From Chloroflexota bacterium (GTDB lineage: Bacteria > Chloroflexota > Anaerolineae > Anaerolineales > Anaerolineaceae), in assembly GCA_012522475.1 (NCBI GenBank), contig JAAYKH010000021.1, positions 1 through 64,000 of the forward strand: a stretch of 64,000 bases of DNA. Direction: 5' to 3'. The position numbers were made by a program, and so were the translations under genes. The notes beneath the pieces were generated by a model. It was not told the origin of the DNA, did no database searches, and saw nothing but the letters and a program-made list of their open reading frames with translations. Below, one piece after another: positions 1 to 9,413 of the stretch. The first letter of the stretch is position 1; each line of letters starts with the position of its first letter.

Positions 1-592
1 CATCTCGCCAAAACCGCATTGGGAATAAACGAATGAGCGTATCCGCCGGGTGGAATTGCCAGGTGCCGCTTTCAAAAAAGACCAGGTGAAACCATGTAAA
101 AATTGAATCGAAATTCAGCGCAATAAACATCAAAACCGCCACGATCAACCCAATCGTAACCCACCCACCCCAATAGAATGCAGTTGTCACCCATTGGCGA
201 TTTTCACGGCGTTTTGTCATCCAGACAATTGTGAGAAGAACCGCGCTAAAGGTTACCAAAGCCACTCGCATTCCAGTGACAACAGCTTTAACGTCCACCA
301 TATGGCTTAATTCACGAGCATTAAACACAGGTTCGCTACTATCAAACGCTAAGTTAGATAAATAAGAAATATCTTTATAATTGACAAGATAATTAATCGA
401 AGGTTCAGACCAACGAAATCGGTCCACCAAAGAAAAACCATAGGGGTCTTCTGGAAAAGCTGGCAATCGATAAGCCAGCCTGGCGTATGAGGGCATGATT
501 AACAATCTGACAGAGATCATCAAAATTACAAGTGGTGTAATAAAAGTGATGGTCCACAGTAAAATTTTTGTAATGTTTGCATTTGGTTTCAT
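1..592 (-). CDS. TIGR01906/DUF1461 family integral membrane protein (3' end cut by window)
   Basis: Reading leftwards from an ATG at 590-592, the frame stays open to the window edge, so about 197 N-terminal residues are visible and the C-terminus is missing. There is a membrane segment near residues 8-32, a long extracytoplasmic loop, then two more hydrophobic stretches (about 104-124 and 137-160). The end of the visible part carries the typical pattern of aromatic residues, a Pro-Ala-Asp, and Phe-Pro-Met-Arg-Phe-Trp that I associate with this family. The function of the family is unknown. The start overlaps the stop of the upstream fusion gene by 4 bases (ATGA), so the two are probably translationally coupled. 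Confidence 0.7.
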   Translation of the reverse strand, partial: MKPNANITKILLWTITFITPLVILMISVRLLIMPSYARLAYRLPAFPEDPYGFSLVDRFRWSEPSINYLVNYKDISYLSNLAFDSSEPVFNARELSHMVDVKAVVTGMRVALVTFSAVLLTIVWMTKRRENRQWVTTAFYWGGWVTIGLIVAVLMFIALNFDSIFTWFHLVFFESGTWQFHPADTLIRLFPMRFWRD

Positions 593-2142
593 TGAAAATC
601 CTTCAAACCACCAGATAGGAAAAAATCAACAACAAGCTTATTTGTTAGCCACTCTATCGGTGCGATATCGTCTGTGAATACGCGCGTTATCTCTGGCGTT
701 GGTTGACGATACGTAATCGTCATTGCCATTACTTCCAACAGCAATGGATGCACGTCTGAGCCAACCAGAAGGTTGTAATGATCGAAAAAATTCTCCCAGC
801 TCCCAGGCTGTTTTGTCGCAAATAAAATCGTATTGAAGGATTCTGGCAGGTCCATGATAAATATCGTTGGGAACACCTGACAGATTGTCGTCCCCAGATC
901 ATTGATTAATGTTCGATCTGTTGGGCTGCGCCCGATATTGATCACCATCACACCCTCATCGGACAGCTTTTCATACACAAGTTGAAAAAACTCCAGCGTT
1001 GTCATATGCCATGGGATATAAGGGGGGCGGTAAGCATCAACGCTGATGATATCGTAATCACCTGGCATGCGAGATAAGCCCCAGCGACCATCCTGCACAT
1101 AGATATTCAGGTTGGGTTGATTCATATCAAAATATTTACGGCCAACCTCAACAACCAAGGGATCGATCTCAAAACCATCGATCTGAATATCACCAAAAAC
1201 CGCTTGAGCCTGCCTGGCAGTCGTCCCTGCAGCCAGACCTAAAATTGCCATCTTTTCTATTGGGCGCTTACTTTGCGAAGGCAGGTTGAAAAATGGCGCA
1301 ACAAGCACCTGAGACCAGGGCCCATAATAATTCAACTGGATGGGATGATAAATAGAATGTATTCCCTGCCCTTCATTGAGGTGAAGATACCGATAGTCTT
1401 GCTCTTCAACGACTTGAACATAATTATAAGCAGATTCCCCCTCAAAAATTAAATTTTTCGTAGCCTTGTCCGCACCCCTGGCGCCAAACAACCACAACAG
1501 AATCAAAATTAATGGCATCCAGGCATACCTCAACCAGGGCTTGAAACCGACATAGAGACAAAACCCAATTGAAGCAATCACCATTAATAAAGAGCTAAAA
1601 AACAGGAAAGTGCGATAAGTGCCAATCAGTGGCACCAGAACGAGCACAGGTAAGAAAGTGCCAATAAAAGAGCCCAGTGTTGAAATTGCAGAAAGTGCGC
1701 CAGCCGTTTTACCGACATCGCTGGCATCTTTTAATAACAGCTTCAACGCAAATGGTGACACCATCCCCAGCAAAGTCACCGGAATTATAAACAATATCAT
1801 CACGGTAACAAAAGCTCCGGTAAGAATTGGCATTTGAAACTGGTCAAATGCATTGGCTGTGATGCGCAAAATTGGGCGTGAAACCATCGGCACCAAGCCT
1901 ACAGCCAGGCTGCCCCACAATAGGATGCGATAGAAAACACGATATTGGGGGTTTTTATCTGCGATTTTCCCACCCAGCCAGTAACCGATCGTGAGATATA
2001 TCAAAATTAAGCCAATAATACTGGCCCAAACCAGGTTACTGCTTCCATAAACGTTTCCCAACAGGCGTGAAGCAGATAATTCAACAGAAAGTGCAGTCAT
2101 CCCCGAGAAAAACACGGTGAGATGCAAAAAATACTTTTTCAA
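589..2142 (-). CDS. Fused MFS-like / spermidine-synthase-like membrane protein
   Basis: A 517-residue protein. The N-terminal half is about eight hydrophobic helices resembling a shortened MFS transporter. From about residue 295 there is a cytosolic Rossmann methyltransferase-like domain with a glycine motif (LGLAAGTTARQ), an acidic ribose-binding position in DGFEIDP, and an ISVDAYRPP motif, as in spermidine synthases. Many such fusions are not proven polyamine enzymes, so substrate and reaction are open. The start is TTG (2140-2142), chosen because GGAGG lies six bases upstream. It is followed with a 4-base overlap by the DUF1461 gene. Confidence 0.75.
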   Translation of the reverse strand: MKKYFLHLTVFFSGMTALSVELSASRLLGNVYGSSNLVWASIIGLILIYLTIGYWLGGKIADKNPQYRVFYRILLWGSLAVGLVPMVSRPILRITANAFDQFQMPILTGAFVTVMILFIIPVTLLGMVSPFALKLLLKDASDVGKTAGALSAISTLGSFIGTFLPVLVLVPLIGTYRTFLFFSSLLMVIASIGFCLYVGFKPWLRYAWMPLILILLWLFGARGADKATKNLIFEGESAYNYVQVVEEQDYRYLHLNEGQGIHSIYHPIQLNYYGPWSQVLVAPFFNLPSQSKRPIEKMAILGLAAGTTARQAQAVFGDIQIDGFEIDPLVVEVGRKYFDMNQPNLNIYVQDGRWGLSRMPGDYDIISVDAYRPPYIPWHMTTLEFFQLVYEKLSDEGVMVINIGRSPTDRTLINDLGTTICQVFPTIFIMDLPESFNTILFATKQPGSWENFFDHYNLLVGSDVHPLLLEVMAMTITYRQPTPEITRVFTDDIAPIEWLTNKLVVDFFLSGGLKDFQ

Positions 2143-2176
2143 ACAACGCCTCCAAAGGTCAGTTAATTTATCAAAG

Positions 2177-2182
2177 ATTATA
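2177..2182 (-). promoter_or_regulatory. Possible -10 box for the MFS/spermidine-synthase-like gene
   Basis: Perfect TATAAT on the minus strand, 35 bases before the TTG start. No convincing -35 hexamer at normal spacing was seen. Confidence 0.35.
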
Positions 2183-2425
2183 ATGGATATAATGCCAATG
2201 CGGGTTCAAAACGTGCAAGCCAAAATCATCATCTCCGAGAATTACTTAAAAACAAGAATTATGACGATGCAAAACGGGTGAGACAGTATCAGCACCCTCC
2301 TGAAGCCCCGTAGAGCAATTTTAAGGCTGTTAAAGGTCACACAGGCGTCTTACCATTGAATAAGTGTGTAAACGGCCAAGTGTGGTGTTTTTTTCTTAAC
2401 AAGTTGGTAAGCTTTCGTTTAAATG

Positions 2426-2447
2426 AAAAAGCTCAGAATATCTGAGC
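2426..2447 (-). terminator. Intrinsic terminator after tRNA-Gln
   Basis: Minus strand: a 6-bp stem (GCTCAG/CTGAGC) with a 5-base loop, at 2431-2447, followed directly by TTTTT (complement of 2426-2430). It begins about nine bases after the tRNA 3' end. Confidence 0.7.
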
Positions 2448-2455
2448 CTCTCATA

Positions 2456-2526
2456 CTGGGGGTGAAGGATTCGAACCTCCATAAACAGATTCAGAGTCTG
2501 CTGTCTTGCCATTAGACGAACCCCCA
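2456..2526 (-). tRNA. tRNA-Gln (anticodon CTG)
   Basis: The minus strand folds as a full cloverleaf of 71 bases. The acceptor stem is TGGGGGT/ACCCCCA with discriminator G. The D stem is GTCT/AGAC. The anticodon stem is GCAGA/TCTGT with loop CTCTGAA, giving anticodon CTG, which reads the glutamine codon CAG. The T arm is GGAGG-TTCGAAT-CCTTC. CCA is not encoded. It stands alone, with its own promoter and terminator. Confidence 0.95.
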
Positions 2527-2545
2527 CCGTTTAACGACGAAATTT

Positions 2546-2574
2546 ATTCTACCAAACACCGGGTAAAGTAGCAA
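2546..2574 (-). promoter_or_regulatory. Promoter for tRNA-Gln
   Basis: Minus strand: TTGCTA (complement of 2569-2574), a 17-base spacer, then TAGAAT (complement of 2546-2551). The tRNA 5' end lies 20 bases downstream. Four of six and five of six bases match the sigma-70 consensus. Confidence 0.6.
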
Positions 2575-2975
2575 GTTAAAACTGGTGTTTGCAAGCGAGT
2601 CAAATTACCTATGAATTGAGGTAATTTTTCCATAAATATTTTACGGTTGAGGGAGTAAATTTCAATAGTAGACGGTACCTATTAACAAAGGGGCATTCTT
2701 TTATCCAGCACCCATAGATTGAAGCGCCGTCAATTGTATCGACGCTGCAATCCAGCCGCATTTAGATTTTAGCTAACAAAAGATGTGAAAATTGAAATCA
2801 CAGTGTGAATCCAAACTGCTGCTGGCGGGTTGATCCATGGGTTGGTTCTAAAATTTCAGCTTTATGAAAAAACTCATGGTGTTAACCAGATACAGAATTA
2901 AAGGATCTAAAAAACCGTCGGGTACTTACCCAATAATGAAGATCAGGGTCTTACTAATTTTTTGATGTCTTTTTA
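2575..2975. other. Intergenic stretch without a recognisable gene
   Basis: About 400 bases between the tRNA promoter and the end of rodA. It holds a 9-bp AT-rich inverted repeat at 2602-2627 (AAATTACCT/AGGTAATTT, followed by two further T on the plus strand) and the possible rodA terminator. No protein remnant was recognised. Confidence 0.6.
2909..2931 (-). terminator. Weak terminator-like element after rodA
   Basis: Minus strand: a 5-bp hairpin GGGTA-AG-TACCC, then GACGG, then six T. The 5-base gap between the stem and the T run makes it a poor intrinsic terminator. Its position 45 bases after the rodA stop fits the end of the mre-min operon. Confidence 0.3.
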
Positions 2976-4085
2976 TCATTTACGCGTTGGGGAACGCATC
3001 GCCACACTTTCAACCATTCCAACCCCCAACATCAAGGTCAGTAAAGAGCTACCGCCATAGCTAATGAATGGCAGTGTCAATCCGGTCACAGGAAACACGT
3101 TTAAATTAACCCCAATATTCACAATCGTCTGGAAAAATATCAAAACCCCAAAACCATAAGCTATCAACGCACCAAAGGTATCAGCAGCATTTTGTGAAAT
3201 ATAAAAACAACGCACAACGACCAGCACCAGCAAGGCGATCACAATCAACGTTCCTGCAAATCCAAATTCTGCGGCGAGGACGGAAAAGATGAAGTCCGTA
3301 TGGCGAACCTTTAAAAAGCGCAATTGAACTTGGGAGGATTGATTATAACCCTGGCCAAACCAACCGCCCGTGCCTATCGTAATCAAGGCCTGGTCAACAT
3401 TGTAAGTTTCACCATATCGGGCATCGGGATCGGGAAAGAGAAAATTCGTGATTCGATTTCTCTGATAATCAGCCAAAAAAGAAAAACCTGTCAGCGCACC
3501 GATTAACAACACAAACATGATGAAGGCAACGAAGATTAAAATATAACGGATTTTTATACCCGCAATCCATAGGTAAGCTGCCCACATCACCAGCAATACA
3601 ATGGTCATACTTAAGTTCGGTTGAAGAAAAATCCAAATCAGCAAGCCGCCCACCACAGTCCCACTTTTAAGCAATGTATTGGTGGAAAAAGTATCCTTGT
3701 TGACTTTTGACAATAAATTTGATAATGCTAAAATAATTACAATTTTTGCTAATTCAGAAGGCTGAACCAGAATCTGACCGACCTCCAACCACCTTGCTGC
3801 ACCAAACCTTGCTTCAGCCGTATATACAAACATTAAAAAAACCATGGTCACAAGGTACATGGGAGGGATCAATGTAATCCAATATTTATAGTCAACGGAA
3901 GCGACCACAAATAACACAGCCAGGCTGATAATTAGAAACGTGGTTTGACGTTGTGGGTGGTCAACCAGCTCAATATTTCCAGCAATCGAACTGCGGATTA
4001 ATGCTATCCCAAGGATTGAAAGGATCAGTGCAGCGCCAAATAACAAGAAATCGAAGTTCTGCCAAATGTTGCGGGTATTATCCAT
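2976..4085 (-). CDS. rodA: Rod-shape SEDS glycosyltransferase RodA
   Basis: A 369-residue polytopic SEDS protein. It polymerises lipid II into glycan strands at the outer face of the membrane, together with a class B PBP. The essential acidic residue is D264 in RHTDFIFSVLAAEFG. The C-terminal signature TGLTLPFISYGGSS is at about 334-347, and about ten hydrophobic segments are visible. It is the last gene of the mreB-mreC-mreD-mrdA-minCDE-rodA operon, so its natural partner is the intact PBP2 encoded five kilobases upstream in the same operon. The start ATG is 20 bases after the minE stop. It is distinct from the SEDS-PBP fusion at 52845-55490. Confidence 0.9.
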   Translation of the reverse strand: MDNTRNIWQNFDFLLFGAALILSILGIALIRSSIAGNIELVDHPQRQTTFLIISLAVLFVVASVDYKYWITLIPPMYLVTMVFLMFVYTAEARFGAARWLEVGQILVQPSELAKIVIILALSNLLSKVNKDTFSTNTLLKSGTVVGGLLIWIFLQPNLSMTIVLLVMWAAYLWIAGIKIRYILIFVAFIMFVLLIGALTGFSFLADYQRNRITNFLFPDPDARYGETYNVDQALITIGTGGWFGQGYNQSSQVQLRFLKVRHTDFIFSVLAAEFGFAGTLIVIALLVLVVVRCFYISQNAADTFGALIAYGFGVLIFFQTIVNIGVNLNVFPVTGLTLPFISYGGSSLLTLMLGVGMVESVAMRSPTRK

Positions 4086-4105
4086 CGCTCACCCGAGTCT
4101 GGTCT

Positions 4106-4372
4106 TTATTTGCGACGCCGGCGAGGGCTTCGCAGGGGGATATTTGCGATCAAAGTTTGTTCGCGGCCTTCAACTTGAATCTGGATTTCGGTCTCATCAG
4201 CATCGATTTCAACAAAATCTGATATAGCTTGAATCAATCGATCTTTTAATTTTTTTAGATCCTCAGAGCTAAGGTCTGTTCTATCGTGAACCAAAACCAG
4301 ATGCAAGCGCTCTTTGGCCTGTAACGCGCTTGACGGCGGTTTTTTGAGAATTCGTCCAATGAAAGAAGTCAT
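4106..4372 (-). CDS. minE: Cell division topological specificity factor MinE
   Basis: An 88-residue protein that stimulates MinD ATPase and moves the MinCD division inhibitor away from midcell. The N-terminal part has an amphipathic start (SFIGRILKK) and the MinD-interacting segment around AKERLHLVLVHDR. The rest is the dimerising alpha/beta domain, ending in an Arg/Lys-rich tail. I place the start at ATG 4370-4372, one base after the minD stop. GGAGAG lies upstream, and a longer in-frame reading would run back into minD. MinE together with MreB in one operon suggests a rod-shaped cell with Min oscillation or gradient. Confidence 0.9.
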   Translation of the reverse strand: MTSFIGRILKKPPSSALQAKERLHLVLVHDRTDLSSEDLKKLKDRLIQAISDFVEIDADETEIQIQVEGREQTLIANIPLRSPRRRRK

Positions 4373-4373
4373 T

Positions 4374-5174
4374 TTAAGTCTCTCCGGAAAACAGCTGCCC
4401 CAGGCGTGAAAGCAATCCTGCTTTAACATTCAATGACACCCAGGGAACCTCTTCTCCCAGCAAACGTTTGCCGATATTCAAAAAAGCTAATCCTGCTTTA
4501 CTCTTTTCATTCAATACCACAGGTTGCCCACTATTCGTGCTGATTAGAACGGTCTCATCCTCAGGGACAATACCGATTAACGGAATCGCTAAAAGCTCTA
4601 TAACGTCAGAAATCGAAAGCATATCACCGCGCTTAACCATTTCAGGGTTTATCCGGTTAATAATCAGTTGTGCAGGCCCTTTCTCTTCTGCCTCAACCAG
4701 ACCAATAATCCGATCAGCGTCACGAAGCGATGAAACCTCTGGGTTCGTGATCACCAGAACTTGGTCAGCAGGTGCAATTGCATTTCGAAAGCCTCTTTCA
4801 ATCCCAGCTGGTGAATCAATCACGATCCAATCGGCCATTGAGCGTAATTCTTCACATAAGCGAACCATGTCACTGGCGGAAACGGCGGATTTATCACGGG
4901 TTTGAGCAGCCGGGATAAGGTGTAAATTTTCGTACCGACGGTCACGAACCATTGCCTGTGTCAGACGGCAACGGCCTTCAACAACATCCACAAGGTCATA
5001 AACAATCCGGTTTTCCAACCCCAAAACCACATCTAAATTGCGCAAGCCAATATCGGTATCGATACAGACCACTTTTTGCCCAAGCGTCGCTAAGGCTATC
5101 CCCAAATTGGCTGCTGTTGTTGTTTTTCCAACGCCACCTTTTCCTGAAATGATAGCAACGACTTTTCCGTTCAT
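4374..5174 (-). CDS. minD: Septum site-determining ATPase MinD
   Basis: A 266-residue ParA-family ATPase with the deviant Walker A motif SGKGGVGKTT at residues 10-19. Further family motifs are CIDTDIGLRNLD around 38-49 and the conserved IDSPAG. The C-terminal GLLSRLGQLFSG forms the amphipathic membrane-targeting helix typical of MinD. It recruits MinC to the membrane and is released by MinE. The order minC-minD-minE is kept, with an 17-base gap after minC and one base before minE. Confidence 0.93.
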   Translation of the reverse strand: MNGKVVAIISGKGGVGKTTTAANLGIALATLGQKVVCIDTDIGLRNLDVVLGLENRIVYDLVDVVEGRCRLTQAMVRDRRYENLHLIPAAQTRDKSAVSASDMVRLCEELRSMADWIVIDSPAGIERGFRNAIAPADQVLVITNPEVSSLRDADRIIGLVEAEEKGPAQLIINRINPEMVKRGDMLSISDVIELLAIPLIGIVPEDETVLISTNSGQPVVLNEKSKAGLAFLNIGKRLLGEEVPWVSLNVKAGLLSRLGQLFSGET

Positions 5175-5191
5175 TAAACTCCTTATAATAA

Positions 5192-5854
5192 TTAGTTTAG
5201 CCAGGGTTCAGCCACAATCTGCTCATCAATGATTCTGGCCACTTCTGGCTTGGGCTCAGCCTGCCCCTCTGGCGTAATGGCAATTTTTGAAGCAATTCTC
5301 AACTGGGTGGGTGAAAGATCCAAAGCACAAACTATCGCAGTTAGGTCGCCATCCGCGCCAGCATGGACTGTCCCTCGCAAGCGCCCCCAGACGATTACAC
5401 TACCGGAAGCAATAATTTCTGCGCCAGGATTTACGTCTCCAATTACGGCAACATGACCTTTGTATTTTACCGTAAACCCTGATCGCATGGTTCTTCGAAT
5501 TAAGACGGCTGATTCACCAGCCAGTACAACATCTGAGGGCTCCAATTTTTGATCTGTTTTCTTTTTAGATTTCTCTAGCTTGGTGATCAAGCCCATCTTT
5601 TGAGCCGCTTCCTGGGTGATCATCGATTTGCTCACCAGCCCATAAAGTGAAATATTGTGTTGGTTCAATTTTTTCTGCAACACTTCTATCGCATGGGTGC
5701 CTAAAACACAATGACCAACATCCAAAACAAGCTGAGCTCCATCAAAAAACGTTTGCTTGTCCTGTAATGTTTGAATTAGGGCTTTCTTAGCGTTCTGCCA
5801 TTCCTGATCATGAAATTTGACCAGGATTCCCTCTTTAATACCTTTGATTTCCAT
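5192..5854 (-). CDS. minC: Septum formation inhibitor MinC
   Basis: A 220-residue protein. The N-terminal domain (about 1-105) is divergent, as usual for MinC. The C-terminal beta-helix domain (about 115-215) carries the family pattern GHVAVIGDVNPGAEI, VIVWGRLRGTVHAGA and SPTQLRIA. It blocks FtsZ assembly and binds MinD. The start ATG is preceded by GGTGAAAA. It begins 79 bases after the PBP2 stop, the largest gap inside this operon, so a secondary promoter there is possible but none is obvious. Confidence 0.9.
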   Translation of the reverse strand: MEIKGIKEGILVKFHDQEWQNAKKALIQTLQDKQTFFDGAQLVLDVGHCVLGTHAIEVLQKKLNQHNISLYGLVSKSMITQEAAQKMGLITKLEKSKKKTDQKLEPSDVVLAGESAVLIRRTMRSGFTVKYKGHVAVIGDVNPGAEIIASGSVIVWGRLRGTVHAGADGDLTAIVCALDLSPTQLRIASKIAITPEGQAEPKPEVARIIDEQIVAEPWLN

Positions 5855-5933
5855 TTTTCACCAGCGCAATATTTAGAAAAGCATTGCCACAAGCTTAACC
5901 ATTATCCTTTGCCAGAGCTTGGATACTTTACGT

Positions 5934-8021
5934 TTACGGGCCGTTCTCTGCGTCAATGGCTTTCAATTCGAAATAAGCATCAATTACGCGACGAACAATC
6001 GGTGCTGAAAGCGTAGCCCCTTCTGAGCCATTGTAAACAAAGGCAACCACAGCAATTTCAGCATCATCCCAGGGTGCAAAACCCACATACCAGGCATGTG
6101 ATGGCCAGGCACCAAAAATACATTTACCTTGTTCATTAGCGATATCATCACAATATTCAGCCGTGCCGGTCTTCCCTGCTGATTTGCTCGAATCGTTGCG
6201 GAACAATTCAACATGCCTTTCAATTTCATAGCGATGGGCTGTCCCATCTGTGACCACCAACCGCATGGCCTGGTTTGCCAATTCAATCACCCAGGGCTCT
6301 ACAGTTTTTTTCTCTCCAGTCGGGTTATTTCCATCATACACGTTAATTACCGGGTCAGTGGTAATATCCCAACGGTAACTAGGTGTTAATTCCTGAACAA
6401 TCGTTCCGTCTTCTGCTACAATTTTGTCGATCAGCGTCACGTCCATTAACTTGCCGCCGTTAGCAATTGTAGAAAATGAATTTAATACTTGCAGCGGGGT
6501 GGCCAGTACAAAACCCTGGCCAACAGCTGCTGTATACGTGTCACCGGTAGCCCAGTTCTCGCCAAGGTTGATGCGTTTCCAGGTGGGATTGGGAATCAAC
6601 CCATCCTGTTCACCCGGCAGTTCAATCCCAGTTAATGTACCATAGCCCAAAGCTTGGGCATATTCGCTAATGCGCCAGATTCCCAAGCCATCACCCGGAA
6701 CCTCATCCTGGTAACCACCGCCTACTTTATACCAGTAGACGTTACACGAATGAGCCACACCCCACATAAAATTTACCATGCCATGACCAGCGCGGTTCCA
6801 GCAAACAAATTGTCGCGGAACGCCGGGATCATTTTCATAAAAGCGCTGAGTTATGGTGATAATGCCGGGATCAAAAATTTCATAATCGGGCGTAACAACG
6901 CCCTCATTCAAAACTCCCAGGGCAGGCGCCATTTTAAAAACTGATCCAGGTGGATGTTCAGCCGAAATCGCATGATTAAAAAGCGGGCGCTGTGGATCAT
7001 TACTCAATTGCTCGTAGTAATAGCCAGGAATAGCCCGCTCCATGCGGTTGTTTTCATAATTCGGGTATGAAACCAAAGCAAGAATTTCCCCGGTTTTGGG
7101 GTTCATGGCAATTACAACGCCACTGTTTGAAAGGACTCTGCCCATGGCGTAGTTCCAAAATTCAATTTCATCAATCAGGGCTTCTCGAGCAATCGCTTGC
7201 AGCCTGGTATCGATGGTCAGATAAATATCATTTCCTGGAATTGGGTCAATGGGTTCATCAAGGTTTCTGATAACCTCCCCAGCAACATTGACCTCCACTC
7301 GACGAAAGCCGTTCGTCCCTGCCAGTATATCATTCATCGATTGTTCAACACCGGCGTAACCGACCTTGTCACGGTTTGCAAGAAATCCCCGTTCGGTGTA
7401 ATAGTCCTGTAATATTGCAGGAATTGGCCCTAAAAAACCAATAATCTCTGCAGTCAATTCACCAGTTGGATATTGGCGCACAGGAATAATTTCAACATCA
7501 ATGCCCGGCCATTTTTCGCGATTCTCCATGACCACCATGGCAACATCCTGTGAAACATTACATTTCAGCGCCGTGGCCTCAAAAGGCCAGTTGGTTGAAG
7601 CAATGTAGACGACTTCTTGAATGCCCAGCTCACTGAAACAGGGGGTAAAAGTTCTTACGGTTTCTTCATCTGTATCACCCAGGCTCACCGGCATATCAAT
7701 CAATTCAGATAGATCCCGAAAAATAGCCTGGATGTCACCTTCTTCACCGGGCAGATAGCCGGGAATAACAACCACATTATAAGAAGGCACATTTTGCGCC
7801 AGGATATACCCATTGCGATCGTAGATCGTCCCACGAATTGAAGGCTCGCGTATCGTACGCGTCCGATTTTCATTCGCCTGAGCCACAAAAGCAGCACCCT
7901 GCAAAATTTGAATGTCAAATAACCGCAAACAAAAGAAGCCAAACACGGTTGCGATTAAAATATACAAAATTGAATATCGCCATTTATCAAAGTTTTTGCT
8001 CGATTGCGAAAAGATGTTCAC
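5934..8021 (-). CDS. mrdA: Penicillin-binding protein 2 (class B transpeptidase, elongasome)
   Basis: A 695-residue protein with one N-terminal membrane anchor (about 15-38), a PBP dimerisation region and a C-terminal transpeptidase domain. All active-site motifs are intact: the nucleophile S360 and K363 in PPGSVFK, S425-C426-N427, and K617-T618-G619 in AGKTGTAE. It cross-links peptidoglycan during side-wall growth and should pair with RodA of the same operon. The start is GTG, overlapping the mreD stop by four bases (GTGA), with GGAGGT upstream. This intact enzyme is a useful contrast to the motif-less PBP domain at 52845-55490. Confidence 0.93.
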   Translation of the reverse strand: MNIFSQSSKNFDKWRYSILYILIATVFGFFCLRLFDIQILQGAAFVAQANENRTRTIREPSIRGTIYDRNGYILAQNVPSYNVVVIPGYLPGEEGDIQAIFRDLSELIDMPVSLGDTDEETVRTFTPCFSELGIQEVVYIASTNWPFEATALKCNVSQDVAMVVMENREKWPGIDVEIIPVRQYPTGELTAEIIGFLGPIPAILQDYYTERGFLANRDKVGYAGVEQSMNDILAGTNGFRRVEVNVAGEVIRNLDEPIDPIPGNDIYLTIDTRLQAIAREALIDEIEFWNYAMGRVLSNSGVVIAMNPKTGEILALVSYPNYENNRMERAIPGYYYEQLSNDPQRPLFNHAISAEHPPGSVFKMAPALGVLNEGVVTPDYEIFDPGIITITQRFYENDPGVPRQFVCWNRAGHGMVNFMWGVAHSCNVYWYKVGGGYQDEVPGDGLGIWRISEYAQALGYGTLTGIELPGEQDGLIPNPTWKRINLGENWATGDTYTAAVGQGFVLATPLQVLNSFSTIANGGKLMDVTLIDKIVAEDGTIVQELTPSYRWDITTDPVINVYDGNNPTGEKKTVEPWVIELANQAMRLVVTDGTAHRYEIERHVELFRNDSSKSAGKTGTAEYCDDIANEQGKCIFGAWPSHAWYVGFAPWDDAEIAVVAFVYNGSEGATLSAPIVRRVIDAYFELKAIDAENGP

Positions 8022-8521
8022 ACCTCCACCTCCAGTGGAGAAATTCGCCCTGCAAGGTCTTTAACGATGGCGTAGGCTGGCAAAGCGAATATCAAATTTA
8101 ATAATGCACTTGGCAAGATCACATGGTCAAGGCTTTCACGCCATGTTATTGGCGCACGTGTGATTTGTAACACAAGCACATAAACCCCATGTTGAAAAAA
8201 CGTGCCCAGCAAAACAACCAGAAACATCGCCAACAATGGTGTACGCCAAATTCGCCTTTGTAAAGCTTTAGATATCAAAACGACGCCCAGGTAGCTTATT
8301 AACGGGGCAAAGTACGGCATTGCTGAAATAGAGCTGACCAATAAGCCAGCTGCAATAATGCAGAACCAACTGTTTTTTATCTGTTCCTGTAGCGACCAGG
8401 CCGCCAAGAATAGCAAGATAATGTCTGCTGTTCCAGACAGTAGCTTTGTCTGCGAAAAAATCGTGGTTTGTAAGACATAAAATACCAATAGCAACAAAAC
8501 ACACAGCAAATGAGAAATCAT
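8018..8521 (-). CDS. mreD: Rod shape-determining protein MreD
   Basis: A 167-residue membrane protein with about five hydrophobic segments. Its sequence is weakly conserved, as usual for MreD, so the call leans on its position between mreC and mrdA. It overlaps both neighbours by 4 bases, ATGA with mreC and GTGA with mrdA. It is thought to be the membrane component of the MreBCD elongation complex. Confidence 0.8.
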   Translation of the reverse strand: MISHLLCVLLLLVFYVLQTTIFSQTKLLSGTADIILLFLAAWSLQEQIKNSWFCIIAAGLLVSSISAMPYFAPLISYLGVVLISKALQRRIWRTPLLAMFLVVLLGTFFQHGVYVLVLQITRAPITWRESLDHVILPSALLNLIFALPAYAIVKDLAGRISPLEVEV

Positions 8522-9363
8522 TGCCCACGCTCCGGAATCAGCGAGGTGATATCCACGAATTCGAAATCTGAGACGACCAAGACCGCGTTAATACTTTCAA
8601 AATCAACAATAGGCTGCACCGAAGCCGTTTGAAATAAAGCGTTCTCACGGCGTTGTATCGAAAGCACTTGACCCACGAACAAGTTTGAGGGAAAATTCCC
8701 TCCCAATCCTGAAGTTAACACAACATCACCAGGTTCCACGAAAACATCCAAGGGGATCATATCCAAAGAGACATCACCGGTAAGCGATCCAACCAGTTGG
8801 GCTTCAATGCCGGCCGATTTTAACCGGATATTTACCACCGAGGTTGAATCCGTAATCAATTTTACCCGGGCAGCACCAGCAATAACCGCATCAACCTGGC
8901 CAACCAAACCTTGTTGGGTGACAACAGGCATTCCATAAAACACCCCGTGATTGGTACCACGATCAATGATAATGTACTGCAAAAAGGGGCTGATTTCCCG
9001 GCCAATCACAGTGGCGGCAATGTAGTTATATTGAGGGTTCGTCCGCCCAAAGTCAAGCAACGCAAAACACACCTGTGCCTCACCCAAACGTTCTTCCATA
9101 ACAATCAATTGGGTTTGAAGCTGTGTGAGTTGAGATTCAAGTATGGCATTTTGTTCCCTGAGGACTGTCATGTCGCGGGGTGTGGTCAGCAGGTCCCGAA
9201 TCGAGATATAACGCACGGAGAGCCAGCTTTGCAATGAGATCAAAGGGTTCACCGATAGGTTAAAAACTGGGGTTAAGTAACCGCTCAATGCAAGAAATAA
9301 GACCCCGCTGATGATCACAAAAATAACGATAGTTTGAATGTTTTTTGAATTAAGGAATTTCAT
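8518..9363 (-). CDS. mreC: Rod shape-determining protein MreC
   Basis: A 281-residue protein with one N-terminal membrane helix (about 10-32), then a coiled-coil stretch (about 60-95) and a C-terminal beta-rich domain. Family patterns include GREISPFLQYIIIDRGTNHG, the PVVTQQGLVGQV motif and VVLTSGLGGNFPSNLFVG. MreC links cytoplasmic MreB to extracytoplasmic PBP2/RodA. It starts at ATG 50 bases after mreB. Confidence 0.9.
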   Translation of the reverse strand: MKFLNSKNIQTIVIFVIISGVLFLALSGYLTPVFNLSVNPLISLQSWLSVRYISIRDLLTTPRDMTVLREQNAILESQLTQLQTQLIVMEERLGEAQVCFALLDFGRTNPQYNYIAATVIGREISPFLQYIIIDRGTNHGVFYGMPVVTQQGLVGQVDAVIAGAARVKLITDSTSVVNIRLKSAGIEAQLVGSLTGDVSLDMIPLDVFVEPGDVVLTSGLGGNFPSNLFVGQVLSIQRRENALFQTASVQPIVDFESINAVLVVSDFEFVDITSLIPERGQ

Positions 9364-9413
9364 AATTAACCGATCCTATAATTATTGCTGGATCGAATTA
9401 TTGATGTCAACGG